In this document: positions 49,901-64,000 of the stretch, piece by piece
Position numbering within the stretch: position 1 is the first letter of the stretch
How the letters are laid out: each line of letters begins with the position of its first letter
Source: Bretschneidera sinensis
Lineage: Eukaryota > Streptophyta > Magnoliopsida > Brassicales > Akaniaceae
Reading direction: 5' to 3'
Assembly: GCA_023935145.1 (NCBI GenBank)
Contig: CM043699.1
Coordinates: 131,510,536 to 131,574,535 of the forward strand
Length of the DNA: 64,000 nucleotides
Translations under genes and position numbers: made by a program
The notes under the pieces: model-generated
The model's input: the letters and a program-made list of their open reading frames with translations, nothing else
Told to the model about the DNA's origin: nothing
Database searches by the model: none

Positions 49901-50079
49901 ATCTTCTATGTTTAAAAATTGAAAAACTTTAATGAGATAGATATTATCTTGGAATCAGAAAGCATAGTGTGGTTATGCTTTCAGTATTTTATAGTACATT
50001 ACAAGAATATACAAGTTTACTAGAATCTTTGGTTACCTAGAATAAATCATAGATTTGATTTGAATCGGTTGTATCAAGG

Positions 50080-51103
50080 GGATACATTGATGTCATGGTA
50101 ATCCGGTTGTATCAAGAGGATACATTGATGCTCTTCGGATGACGAGAGTAAAAGATATAAAATACCTAGACAGAGGTGATGCTTATTGGAAGAGCAAGAA
50201 ACAAACTTGTATGTCTCACACAATGAAATATGAATTAATTGCCTCGACAGCAATTGAGAAAAAATGTTGAACGGATTAATTAAAAATTTATTGTTGAAAA
50301 TAAATTTTGTGGCCGTATCCTATGCATTTAAAATCCATACTTTGTGATAATGAAGTTTTATAAGAGGTACCTTAAATAGTAAGTCTAGATATATCAGTCT
50401 TAGACATGAGTATGTGAGATAATTGATACAAGACGGTATCATTAAAATTGTCTATGTAAAGTCAAGTAAGAACTTGACTGGTCCACTTACTAAGGCACTC
50501 GCAAGAAACCTAGTAAGTAATATATCTAGAGAGATGGGGCTTAAACCATTTAAAAGTCAGCAGTGATGACAACCCAACCTAATGCTAGTAGACCACTAGT
50601 CTTAGGTTTTAATGAGCAATAACAAGTTACTGTGATTGACTGTTGATATTGTCACAAAGTTGGCCCATAATTGAGAAAGACAGTATCATCCGTTACGTCT
50701 TAGAGCATGAGTTAAACTCTTAATGAAGTTATAAAATGCGTTCTAGTAACGGAAACGCAATAAGAACTTCATCTATATGAACGAAGAAGTGGTTCCACTT
50801 TTTATAGAGAATTATGGTTTGCTTTCTTGAGGTTCATGAAACTAGGATATAACACATGGCCATAATAGTGCTAAGTGAAGATACATTCTCACCGAAATAA
50901 GAGAATTGTTTGTGTGTAGTGGCTCTGGTCATATCATATAGGAATGTTGGTTTAATCTAAAGGACACCATTCATTTCGATATACTTTGAGTTGTTTACAC
51001 TCAAAGAAGGTTTTAAATCAAAAGATACCTTCTTTATGCATACAAGACTCGGAGATATTGTGGCAGTATTTTTCAAAATTGGTTTTTCAAACAAGTGGGA
51101 GAT
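50080..51103 (+). pseudogene. Copia pol tail (RNase H) relic and 3' UTR
   Basis: The stretch WKSKKQTCMSHTMKYELIAS (about 50189-50250), then a broken RHEYVR ... VKSSKNLTGPLTKAL pattern to about 50570, is the C-terminal RNase H region of copia pol. A GTGGGAGAT tract abuts the 3' LTR. Several stops; not functional. Confidence 0.7.
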
Positions 51104-51717
51104 TGTTAGAAAAATGGGAGCAAGGGTTGTTTGAAAACCCAAAAGGTATTAGTTTAAATCAAATGGTTTTGATTTATATAGAAAAGGTGTGAGATTAAAT
51201 CAAAATGCATCAGTTTAAATCAAAGGTTGTGATTTAAACATAAAAGGTGTGAGATTTAATAATTGATTTTTAAATAGACACGATTTGGACCGTTAAAAAC
51301 TAACAGACATGATCGTAAGACTCTCATTAAATCTAGAAAAATCATGTCTTTCCAATTGGAAAAACATAACTTTCCAAAACCATTTGAAGATGTGCTTCTA
51401 CACCTATAAATACCCATAATTTCCCACTTTCATAATACAATTTTTTTTTCATTCTTTCCTCTCTCTTTTTCTCTCAAAACTTTTTCATAATATTTTAGTA
51501 TTTCAAAAAAGAATTAAATCAGAAGTTCTTCAGATTTTGCTGTCTGCAGACTTCAAGTTCGAAACTTGGTTGTATTCTGGAGGACTATTCATCTATAACC
51601 CATAGTAAATTTGTTTATACAAGTGAGGATTAATAAAGCCTTAAAGACAATGTTTACTACACGCCTCTAAGTCTTGATTTTCATATTCTGTTCCAGTTTA
51701 GAAAAAAATTTACAACA
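51104..51717 (+). mobile_element. Degenerate Ty1/copia 3' LTR, unit 3
   Basis: 614 bp, TGTTAGAAAA ... TTTACAACA, 1.33 kb upstream of ACO copy 3. It differs from the 5' LTR at 47522-48117 at many places, so the insertion is old. Confidence 0.8.
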
Positions 51718-52953
51718 GTTGGCGTATTATTTTATCATATAAAAAAGTAGATCAACATGCGCGTGTTGAGATGCTAATATATAATTAAGCCCGTAGATCC
51801 TTTTGGTATTTGCCCTTAAAATGTCTGAAAAATCTTTACTTAAATATATAATTTAAATATTTCAATAGGGTTAGATATGTAACAAATTTGATCAAACTTT
51901 CCACGTCTTTCTCTCATGTTTTTCTCTCCCTCAGTATCCCACTCTCCTTATTACTCTCATCTTCAACCCACCCCTTATCACATAAAAAAGAAAAGCAAAA
52001 GAGATGTAAAAAGCCTTTTATTAATTTTCAAACATTAAGAATGGTGAGTTGGCTCAATTTGGTCCACTTATCTTATACTTAAAAAGAAGTATAGATACTA
52101 AAATCAAATTGAACATCGAATTGATTGAGATATCGAATCATTAATTTATTGGTCAAATTAGTAAGTCAATAAAAACTATATAATAATATTATGATAAAAT
52201 ACTTGTTAAATTATTTATTAATATTTTTATAAAGACATAATCATCAAATTAGATGAATTTTTTTTTTCATTCAATTTTTAGTTTGAATTAAAACAAAGTA
52301 AATTAGGGAGGTTGAGCTAAGAGCAAACCCCAAATTGCTAAGCCACTAATATCTCTCTTAAATCTGAGGTTTGAATAGGAAATTAAGGGATTTCATATGC
52401 AATGACAATTATACCCATAATGCATTAGAGTTAAAACAAAAAAAAATTTAAACTTGTAATTTTGGTCATTTGGATAGAAATTGCTCTATTAAAATCGGAT
52501 TGAGTTGGCATCCTATTCTTACAATTTTGATTAAAAGGGTAATTGTTGAAGATTTTTTTATTAGACCAGGTTTAAAATTAATGTTTTAAATAAATTTAAA
52601 ATTATTTAAAAAAATTTCGTTAATAATATTATTTTTAAAATAATGACATTACTAATAATTTTTTTTAAAACTACAAATAAAATTTCGAAGTGATTGGAAG
52701 TGTCCTTTACAAAGGGGCAAAACAACACCATATGAGAAATCCTGGCGTGCAATAGGACCCAAAACAAAAAAAAAAAAGGATAAAAATTGCAAAGAAAGAG
52801 AAGAAGAAGAAGCCATCAAAGTAGGACCCCACATGAGACCCTAAAATTGATTTTCAGTTAATTACTAATTTTTATTAAATTTAATTTGTCTGACCCCACA
52901 AACCAACCTCCACTTCCAAGTATTTGTATCCTCCCAGTCTGCTTTAAACCCCC

Positions 52954-52961
52954 TATAAATA
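52954..52961 (+). promoter_or_regulatory. TATA box of ACO copy 3
   Basis: TATAAATA, 97 bp before the ATG. The proximal promoter lacks a segment of about 50 bp that is present in unit 1 at about 1237-1290. Confidence 0.75.
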
Positions 52962-53026
52962 CCATACCAAATCTTTCATTTCAGCATTAAGAAACTTTCT
53001 TGAGAGAGATAGAGAGAGAAAATTAA

Positions 53027-54641
<1,615 letters not shown>

Positions 54642-56737
54642 ATAGCTAGTAATTGGACTAGATGACGCAGTTGTATGTTACTAAAAGTTTAATTTTTTTT
54701 ATTGGTAAATTGGTGGGGCAGTCGGATTGAATCCGGATCTCTTCTACGAAGGATTTGGAGATGATCGTTAGGTCAAGAGGATGCTCTCGTTGAAAGCTGA
54801 AATTCATGTGAGCAAGTTTGAAGATTAATTAGGAGATCTAAGCTTGCTGTTTGTGAGTCAGAGCTTATACTATAGTGGCCAGTGGGTATGAATTTATTTT
54901 GTAGACAGTAACAAAAAGGGTGGCTTTTCTCACGGGCATTCCCGGTGAAATAGACCACCCTAACAAAAGTTGTTATTCCAGAATATTATCATTCTAATAT
55001 GGAAATTCGTCCAGTTGTTTCTTTCTCTTCATTTGTTTATGTGCTGGTGCATGATTTATATATAGAATTAATATACAGTTAAATTCCAACTCTTGCTCCA
55101 AGTCTCATGAAAAAACAGACTCAAAGATAATACAAACTAATCATCTTTGAATCAAGAAAAAGGCAACAAATGTTTTTTTAACCATTACAAAAAAAGGCTA
55201 ACCATGTATATCAAGAGGACTTAATATAGGAAGTGGAGATTTCTCAGAACAAACTCATCCTTTGTTCGTGTTTCAAGACTGACCGAATAGGAAGTTCACA
55301 TGCCAACATTAGAAGCATGCAAGTACATTGAGTCATTGCGTGCTGTCACCAAAATCGTGATGACAACATCGATGAAGATGTGTAAAAGGCTTGGGTTTGG
55401 GTTGCCACCAAGATTTGCATCTGTCCATCGGTTCACACTCTAAATCGATCAACAAACCAACTCATTCTTGTCTCACATTTGATCAAAGTGCATCGTGAAT
55501 GTCATTCATTATTCTCATAATAATTTTTTATGTGAAAATGTGAGATGAACGAATAATACTCTTGACTTTTTACACAAAATTGGGTCTATCGTACACAACT
55601 AATCCATCATATGATGAAACACATGAACCGCTATTTAAAGAGTTATGAATATGCACTACTACTGTTCCCTTTCCCTAAAAGTGACTTCCAAATGCAGTAA
55701 AACGAAGATAGTAGATGTGTGTAATTATCTGTTATGGGAGATCACAATTAAGTATATCAACATATTTGCCCGACATGATAAGAAGTTTTTCTCCTTTTTT
55801 TTTTCCCTTTTTCTTTTCTATGTGGTGGGCATTTTGATAACCAATGTATTTGAGTGATAAGATTATGAATTATTCTTAGGAAGAATGGAAGATGGAATAA
55901 GATGAAACTATAAAATAGCAATTCTAGGATGACATTATTGTAATCCACAACAAACTTTCTTTTTTGATTTTGGTATCTAATGATCCATAAGCATTCACGT
56001 ATATTAAGTGGGGCAGCTAATAATCTTGTAAAAGAATATATAAATATCAAACCTCTTTCTCACTTCTAATCATTATAAGAATATAGTGATAACTCACAAC
56101 CATATCTCATGTTGATATTGTAATAGAAAAGATCATATCTTATAGGAAAGGTTTAACGATTTTGAAAGTAACTTGGGTAAACATCCGTAATATTATAAAT
56201 GATATCAGAACCAATCTACTTTACAAAATATGGACAACACATTTTCATTATGCCAATTACTAGTAATTAAAACTTCATGGAGAGAGGACAAATTAGTTTG
56301 GGTGGAACGAGGAATGCTTGGTTAAATCGGATCTAAAATATTAATTTTAGATTCGTCCAAAACTTCATTGGTAATTTTAGACCCGATCTAACCAAGTATT
56401 TTTGAGGTGGACCACACTAAACATCAAGATCTACAATTAATCATTTAACAATTCCAACAATAATCATTGAATCAAGGCTTTATGTTCTTATTCAATGACC
56501 TTAACAAAATCATTGGCTTCAAAATATACATATCTTTAATGGGGGCTTAATGAAATTGAGAATAGATACGATGTATTTCTGCATTCTTTATCTAGTGCTC
56601 ATACACCCAGGAAAAAAATAACAAGACATCTACTGTTATAAAGGTTTTAATGTGTTTTGGAACTTACAATATAATTTTCTAATCTAATAAATAAAGAAGA
56701 ATATGACTAGGGAGCCTAGATCTTCGATTTATGTTTA
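54642..56737 (+). other. ACO copy 3 3' flank, no gene seen
   Basis: Collinear with the flanks of copies 1 and 2, including the hairpin element at about 56312-56403 and the empty copia target near 56527. No gene supported. Confidence 0.6.
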
Positions 56738-56793
56738 TGATACAGATAAATGATACCACCTAATGACATGAGGACACGTGGACAAACTCCCCT

Positions 56794-57638
56794 CTAGTAG
56801 CATGAAGACATGTGGACGGACCCTCTCCAATAAACTGACAACACGTGGACAATTTCACCCAGTAGCTTGAAGACACATGGACGAACCCCAAAACTTCTTT
56901 CACTTTGGACGAAGAAGAAGATCTTCTTCCACCTTTTGATCGAAGAAGGCGTCTTCCTCAACAACCTCTTCCTCGCCCTCGAATTGATCACGACCCACCC
57001 GGTTTGGCCTTGCTTGCTTGTTTGGAAATGGGCCTTGAAGATGTCGATGTTATCATTCCCCCCACCTCCATACAAACGCAGATAAAGACCATAATAAGCC
57101 GCACCGAGTTTGGTACCAGTTGGCATAGTGCTATGTCAAAATACCTTAGCACTACGTAAAAGAAGGAATGAAGGGGAAATCGGAGCTCGACCCTCATGTG
57201 TCACTCATACACACATATTTTGTAGGGCGCGTGGCTCGATGGGACATCACATGACCTCTCCCCAACCCTGGTTGGCCTAAAGACATACTCCCTGAGAATA
57301 TGGTATGTCCTCCGGATCACCTCGAGATTCTCCTCTTCTAGTTGGCTGGGTACAGTGTTAGCCGTGATCGACCACTGGACCTTATCCTTCACAGCTATAT
57401 CTCCCCTCAGATCGACTAGGGTAATATCTACCTTATCCTCATCCACAAAGATGAAGTCCTCCTCATAACCCCCCTCTTCCACTGCCACGTAAGGCACCAT
57501 GGATTGTAGTCCCTTCTTGGCCTCGGTGCCATCCGAGGACTCACACCCGGTGGAGGACGAGCTTGACTCCGTCACCCCGGACTTTCTTCTATCATTACCA
57601 CTACTCGGTCTATTGTGAAATCTATCTACTAAATACAT
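56794..57638 (-). pseudogene. Antisense ORF relic of gypsy remnant, unit 3 (best preserved start)
   Basis: The longest intact start of the three: 145 codons (57201-57638) running from the acidic Ser-rich region through VIRRTYHILREYVF to KICVYE, then TGA at 57201-57203. The same frame resumes two codons later with RFPLHSFF and LVPNSVRLIMVF. A 1-nt deletion near 57050 shifts the frame before NIDIFKAHFQ. It shows that the three copies decayed from one relic. Confidence 0.6.
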
Positions 57639-58309
57639 GAAAAAGTTGACAGAAGAAACTCAGCAAAAATATGATCGCCTGAGCAGTTCTTTCTCAGCTA
57701 AAGCCCCGCGCACCCTCGAACCTCAAATAAACTCCGAGCACCTTCTCACCAAAATTAACTCCGAGCATTCTCACACTTTTGGTACGAGGCCGTGGGCTCT
57801 CAAATTTCTTCTCTGTTTACTACTGAAGTGAAGTGGGGTAAATGATGAGCAAACATCCGTATATAAGAAGAGAGGCGAGACAAACAAGGAGAGTTAAACC
57901 TTACGGTTGGAAGGACATGACGGTCGAAATAACCGAGGCTAATTTTACATCCCTCAGGAGCCCCCAGCCGCAATGATGCGACGTTTTGCCTGCTCGAGAT
58001 GCCGTTCCATTCCTCAAAGGAACCAATCAATAAATGGTGCCGTCATTTCCACTCTACTGGAATATTTATAAAGGTTCCAAAGACAACCCAAGTATCATCC
58101 TTTTGGGCCTAGAAGGCAAAAATGATTACTAGGGCCAAACATTAAAGGTTTGATTTGGGCTTAAAACGCAAAAAGGATTACTAGGACCCAACACCAAAGG
58201 TTTGGGCCTAAAAGGCAAGAAGCCCAAGAATTCATCTGAGATTCCAAGAAAAGAAATCTAAAGAATGCCTTAAGGATATTAAAACCAGACGGCACAAAAA
58301 TTGAAGATC
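57639..58309 (+). other. Non-coding 3' UTR part of gypsy remnant, unit 3
   Basis: Collinear with 16480-17191 but about 40 bp shorter near 58200-58230. No gene seen. Confidence 0.5.
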
Positions 58310-59508
58310 TCCAAGGCCGAGCATATTGACTGCTGTTCATATGCTCGAACTGATGTTTCCAAGGCCGAGCATATTAACTGCTGCTCATATGTTCGAACCA
58401 ATGTTTCCAAGGCCGAGCATATTGACTGCTACTCTTATGCTCGGACCAACATTTTCAAGGCCGAGCATATTGACTGTTGCTCATATGCTCGGACCAACGT
58501 CTCCAAGGTTGAGCATATTGACTGGTGCTCATATGCTTAAACCAATGTCTCTAAGGCCGAGCATATTGATTGCTGCTCATATGCTTGAACCGACGTCTCC
58601 AAGGCTGAGCATATTGACTTTTGCTCATATGCTCGGTCCAACGTCTCCAAGGTTGAGCATATTGACTGCTGCTCATATGCTTAAACCAATGACTCCAAGG
58701 CCGAGCATATTAACTGCTGCTTATATGCTTGGACCGACGTCTCCAAGGCCGAGCATATTGACTTTTGCTCATATGCTCGGACCAATGTTTCCAAGGCCGA
58801 GCACATTGACTGTTGCTCATATGCTCAGACCGACGTCTCTAAGGCCAAGTATATTGACTTCTGCTCATATGCTCGGACTATTGTCTCCAAGACCAAGCAT
58901 ATTGATTGCTGCTCATATGCTCAGACAAACGTCTCTAAGGCTGAGCATATTGACTGTTGCTTATATGCTTGGACCAAAGTCTCTAAGGTAGGGCATTTTG
59001 ACTGCTGCTCATATGCTCGGATCAGTGTTTCCAAGGTCGGGCATATTGACGCTATTCATATGCTCGAACCAACGTCTCCAAGGCCGGGCATATTGACTAC
59101 TGCTTATACGCTCTGACCAATGTATCTAATGTCGAGCATATTGACTGCTGCTCACATGCTCAGACCGACGTCTCTAAGGCCGATCAAGTTGACAACTGCT
59201 CAAATGCTCAGTCCAACATTTCCAAGGCCGAGCATATTGACTGCTGCTCAAACGCTAGGTCCAACCCCTCAAAGGCCAAGTATATCGACTGCTGTTCAAA
59301 TTCTCGGCCCAACGTCTCCAAGGCTGGGCATATTGACAGCTCCTCAAAGGCTCGACCAAACGTCTCCCAGGCTGAGCAAGTTGAATACTGCTCAAACACT
59401 TGACCCAACGTCTTCAAAGTCGAGCATATTGACTGCTGCCCAAATGCTCGGCCCAACGTCTCCAAGACTGAGCAAGTTGATTGCTGCTCAAATGCTCGAC
59501 CCAACGTC
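58310..59508 (+). repeat. 48-bp tandem repeat array, about 25 copies, unit 3
   Basis: Same hairpin-bearing 48-bp unit, 1,199 bp. Confidence 0.93.
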
Positions 59509-59574
59509 TTTAAAGCGGAGGTCTATCATACTTTTTTAGAGTATATAAATGTACTTAAGAAAGTGGGAGGCCTT

Positions 59575-60190
59575 TGATATAGCCAATAAACACACCACCC
59601 AATAGCGTAACGACATGTGGACAACCCGTATCCAATAGTATAGTGACACGTGGACACTCCTCAATCAATAGTACAATGACACGTGGATAGTCCTCAACCA
59701 ATAGCACAACTACATGTGGATAATTCTTACCCAATAGCATAACAACACCTGGACCATTCTGGCCCAATAGCATAGTGACACATGGAAAAAACAGTGGGTA
59801 GTCATCGCCTCCCCCGGACTCCCCCACACATACATGTAGCATGATTATAAGGATTACAATTGTCCCTGGACACACGACTAGACCTTCTGACGGAGGAGCG
59901 GGATCTCCAGGAATGCCCCGTCCTTACTACATAGGCGACCTCACCCCCAAAACGCTATAAAAGGTCCAAGGTACGCAAATCCAATATGATCTACAATCAC
60001 AATTTCATTACTGAAAATGTCAAGCATCTTCATTTCTCTAAAAACTTGCACTGACGAAAGCATCAGAGTGTCCTCAGAGGCATTATCCCTCCTATCTTCC
60101 GGTGACTCCCTAGCTCATCCAGTTTTCCTTGTACATGCTCCCATTTTGAGCACCGACCTCCAGCTCAGCAACACATTTTAGGCATCAACA
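59575..60190 (+). repeat. Gypsy LTR (616 bp), unit 3
   Basis: Same length as the unit 1 LTR, TGATATAG ... CATCAACA, with CACGTGGA repeats and TATAAAAGG at about 59956. Followed by the PBS TGGCACCGTTCGTGGG. Confidence 0.75.
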
Positions 60191-60306
60191 GATTGGCACC
60201 GTTCGTGGGAAATCACTATCTCTCGCTAACAATAAAAGCGAAGAAGTCTAAAGAACTCATCTGTTGCCATGCCACCCAGGAATACCACAAAGAACGCCGG
60301 CAACTG

Positions 60307-61587
60307 ATTAACCTAAATAGTTAATTGCTAACTTATATGTTATAATAGAATTTAGATCAAAATGAGTTAGAATAACAGTAAAATCACTTGTAGGTTATAA
60401 AACGGGCAAAAAAATAAATGTACCTCGGGAGCAAACCTCCAAGCTCTAAAAAAAAAAAAAGAGTTTTCGGATCAAACCAAAAAAAAAAGTCTTTGGAGCA
60501 ATGAAGCCGTGACTAATAGTGTTAACCTTAACACACCGTGACAATGAGATCCTAATTTATCTCATATGAAAGACGACTCGAAGAAACTTGCGTTGACAGA
60601 TTGACTAAAAAAATTATATTCTAAAAATTCTCAATTTTTATAAATAAAACAAGAAAATATTTATCATAAAAATTTTCAATTTTTAATAAAATATTTTTAT
60701 TTTTTCAGTCAAATAAATAGCACTAATATTTTTGTGAATAAATACAGAATTGCAGCTGTTGTTAACTCTTACTTCACTGTTATTTCCCTCTAGCAAAGGC
60801 TGCTTCGCTAATCAAAATAAAACAAGCCAATTTAAGTATTGTTCGAGAGTTTATGAAATAATTTTTATTAATAATAAATTAGAACGTTATCCAAATGGTT
60901 TTAATAAATTATCCATAAAATGAAAAAAAAAACTAAAAAATATATTTTAAACTTGAAAATTGAATAAATTGTGTTTGGAAAACAATTTTCATTGTTATTT
61001 TATTAAATACTATTTTAAAAAAATTATAAACCAAAACTATTACTAGATCGAATGGTATCTTATTAAGAAAAGCTATCAATCATGATTTCGTGTTTAGTTT
61101 CTTTCTTTGTAATAGTTTACATATATTGGCATCAAATAAGTAATGGATTCAATTAATTAACCATATGATGAATTTTGATATTATAGTTTTAATGTAAAAT
61201 TAATTAAAAAAAAAAGGCTCGAGTACTACTTTGATGACCTGCTTGGTCATAAACTAGCTACCGCTACCAAACTTGGCGGCTTTAGTACTACTACTACACG
61301 ATAAATAACTTGCTTTTCATCTTTTCTCTTAATGCATTATATGTGAGGAAACAACGAAAATGCAAAAAAAAAAAAAAATGTAATAAACATTTTACTTGAG
61401 GAGAAGATCATAAGATCAAAAGATTCAATGATGTTATAATGGAATTAAATTGAAAATGTATTGTTTTACTTGAAAAATATAACAATGTTATTTATTTGTA
61501 AAACATTGAAAATCAATTTTTTATTTATTCTGGTTGCGATTATTTTATATTTTGTTTTAAAAATATTTACATAAAAAATTAGTATAT
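60307..61587 (+). other. AT-rich repeat block, unit 3, no gene seen
   Basis: Collinear with 19190-20471 of unit 1. No gene supported. Confidence 0.5.
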
Positions 61588-61806
61588 AATCAATTTATTT
61601 CTGGATCAACTCATAAGAGAGGGCCAAGATACTTTGATTTCTTGCGTTTTCTCAAATATGATTTATTTAATGGGTTACAACGTATTATACATGCTAATTC
61701 AAATTTTAATTGATGAATATTATTATATTTATGATTAATGCTACTTATTCAACAAAGTCGATTGGTTGATACGAGTGGATTTTCTGTTACGATAAATTGA
61801 CGAAAC
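61588..61806. other. 219-bp insertion private to unit 3, origin unknown
   Basis: The other copies (20471, about 35840, about 40620, about 45330) read straight through AGTATATGTTGATG. The insert has no obvious target duplication or terminal repeats. One frame (+ strand from 61591) is open for 40 codons (starting QFISGSTHKRGPRYFDF) and then closed by two TGA codons. I cannot identify it; it could be organellar DNA or a repair filler. Confidence 0.6.
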
Positions 61807-64000
61807 GTTGATGTCGAAAATTTGTCAGATATATACGCACACAAAAAGAGAAGAAACCCTTAAGAGTAGTCGAATGATGCTTATGATAATGAGAGTCACC
61901 TTTATATAATGTTTAGAAGTAGAGTCTGTTTAGGAAAGTAATTAATGTTGAGAGTTATAGTAGATTTAAGACTCTTATATACTGGAGTGTCTTGATAGAA
62001 TTAGAGTTCCATGAGCTAGAATGTCTTGATAGAATTAAGGTTTTTATAGATTGGAATGACATTTATACCCCCGTATACGTGTAAAAGATTTATTTACTAG
62101 ATTTGTTGATTGGTAAATCCATCCCAAGATGACACATGTCATCTAAAAATTGGTGAAACAAAGATAAGAAAGTCCTGTGTGCAGTATGATTTCAAAATGA
62201 GGAAAACCTTGATGACCTGCTTGGTCATAAACTAGCTAGCGCCACCAACCATGGCGGCTTTAATACTACTACTACACGATAAATAATTTGCTTTTCATCT
62301 TGTTCTTAATGCATTATATGTGAGGAAACAACAACGAAAATGCAAAAAAATTTAATAAACATCTTTTATTAAAACAAACCTTATTTTTTTGCACATTTTC
62401 TGTATGGAAAGAAACTTATCGTACGCAAGATCGAATTATACAATAAAGTTCACGTGGTCTGATATGAAAAATATGAACGAATTGAATATAAGATCATAAA
62501 ACCAAGAGATTCAATGATGTTATGATGGAATTAAATTGAAAATGTACTGTTTTCCTTGAAAAACATAACAATGTTATTTTTGAGTAAAACATTATAGAAT
62601 CTATAAGAAAAAATAACAGAAAGAACAATATTTAGTGAAAATTTGTCAGGGTGTCTACGCACACAAAGAGAGAAGAAATCCTTAGGAGTAACCGAATGAT
62701 ACATGTAATAATGAGAGTCACTTAATATAATGTTTAGAAGTAGAGTCTGTTTAGGAAAGTAGTTCATGTTGAGTGTTATAGTAGAATTAGGATTCTCGTG
62801 GACTAGAGTGTCCTGCTAGAATTAGAGTTCTATTAACTAAAATATCTTGATAGAATTAGGGTTTTTATAGGTTGAAATGACATTAATACCCCTATATACG
62901 TGTAAGATATTTATTTGCTAGATTTACTTATTAGTAAACATTATAGAATCTATATGAAAATTGGTGAAACAAAGATAAGAAAGTCCTGTGTGTAGTATGA
63001 CTTCAAAATGAGGAAAACCTTTACAAGTCCATATGTTTGATCAAAGACTACAAAACAAAGTTAATCCAAATACTATAACCAGGTTTGAACGTTTACTTTT
63101 ACTAGTAAAAATTGACTAATTGTGTGATTTATGTCTATGTCAGAGACTTTCAATAAGACTTTGTTTTAAATCACGTTTTTATTTGTACTCATCAAAATTA
63201 ATCAGGTGGAAAAATATTACACAAGTTAATTAGAAGAAAAAACAATAACATTCCACCCACTTTTTAAAGTTTTTTCTTCTCTTTCTTTTCACGCGTATTT
63301 GACACTCAGAAAATTGCACTGGTTATTTTTTAAGTTAGTATTATTTATCAATGAAACTGTTTTAAAAATTAAAAAAATATATAAAGAATTCGATCATGAC
63401 TTCTTTTATATAAGTAGAAAGATAAATACGATATAGCATAAGAAAAGTATAACATTTTTTTTAGTATGAAAAATTTATTGTTTGTTTTTTTACTATCAAA
63501 ATTATTAAAAAAATAAAAAGTGAGGATAATTTACAAAAAAAAATGTTAAATGACTTCCAAACGATTTATAAGTTTTATTATAATCCTATTTTAATGTATT
63601 CAATCATATTAAAATGAAAAATTAACGTTAAATTGATTAAAATAATAATATATTATAACTAATTAAAAATTGTAAGATTTCTGATGCCAAATTTTTAATT
63701 TGCATACCTAAATGTAATGATCTCTCGTGCAATCATTGAATTGAACATGATAGAGTATGCATGAACACACTCAAAAGAACTTTATAAGACTCATGTTGTC
63801 CCATACGCAATATGCTGGTGCATGTGAGTACTGTATAAAGAGGTACACTCAAAGGATTAGGTTGGATAGGAAAAGGAGCCACATACATAGTAATTCATCA
63901 TATTTGGTGAGCCAATCATACAACCCATGTGCAATAGCCATGGTTCCCCAAAAGTAGTTTTGTTTTGTCCAAATTTGATTAAAATTGCTTCAAAAGAATC
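61807..64000 (+). other. AT-rich repeat block to window end, no gene seen
   Basis: Collinear with 20472 to about 22660 of unit 1, including the second copy of the approximately 750-bp block from about 62211. No gene supported. Confidence 0.5.

Larger units (their letters stand above)
56738..60306 (+). mobile_element. Gypsy (Tat-like) remnant, unit 3
   Basis: Same complete layout as unit 1: truncated LTR start, antisense ORF relic, 48-bp array, PPT (59557-59570), LTR (59575-60190), PBS from 60194 and a gag-start ATG at 60270. Near-identical to unit 1, so the rearranged structure existed before the triplication. Confidence 0.75.

Noticed and set aside
63757..63957. 66-codon ORF near the window end
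   Set aside because: The homologous stretch in unit 1 (about 22425-22625) does not keep the same ORF; no motif.

Overview
This is a plant nuclear window, almost certainly from a eudicot. It has GT..AG introns, AT-rich intergenic DNA and dense LTR-retrotransposon remnants. The only host genes I can support are three copies of a 1-aminocyclopropane-1-carboxylate oxidase (ACO) gene, the last enzyme of ethylene synthesis. All three are on the + strand with four exons and 319 codons (1486-3080, 28175-29782, 53051-54641). Each keeps the iron ligands H177, D179 and H234. Copies 1 and 3 differ at two residues by eye. Copy 2 differs more and carries T178A between two iron ligands.

The window is a large head-to-tail triplication. 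Each unit starts near a degenerate Ty1/copia 3' LTR, about 1.3-1.4 kb upstream of an ACO gene. It continues through a shared ACO 3' flank, then a rearranged Ty3/gypsy (Tat-like) remnant, then AT-rich repeat blocks. The gypsy remnant holds an antisense ORF relic, an array of about 25 hairpin-forming 48-bp repeats, a PPT, an LTR and a PBS. Unit 1 (1 to about 26.1 kb) was later hit by a 10.39-kb copia element. Unit 2 (about 26.1-51.1 kb) gained a 4.5-4.7 kb tandem duplication (39.8-49 kb), a 233-bp solo LTR, a caulimovirid (endogenous pararetrovirus) fragment, and a deletion in its gypsy remnant. Unit 3 runs from about 51.1 kb to the window end and carries a private 219-bp insertion.

The 10.39-kb element (4980-15369, minus orientation) is the most interesting object. 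It resembles the SIRE/Sirevirus lineage. It has 1.25-1.26 kb TG..CA LTRs with a 5-bp ATATC target duplication, an initiator-Met-type PBS, several PPT-like tracts, a long gag with a CCHC knuckle and coiled coil, and an extra sense ORF between RNase H and the 3' LTR. The LTRs differ by only about 1% by eye, yet gag-pol and the extra ORF carry five in-frame nonsense codons. The palindrome CCAGTCGACTGG occurs ten times in each LTR just upstream of the LTR TATA box. A second array of the same palindrome lies just upstream of an internal TATA box that precedes the extra ORF. In both arrays almost all spacings are about 21-22, 31, 42 or 52 bp, which are whole helical turns. This suggests a helically phased cis-regulatory module used twice, once for genomic RNA and once for a separate mRNA of the extra ORF.

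All coordinates were read by eye. Repeat borders and percent differences are estimates, and no alignment or database search was possible.
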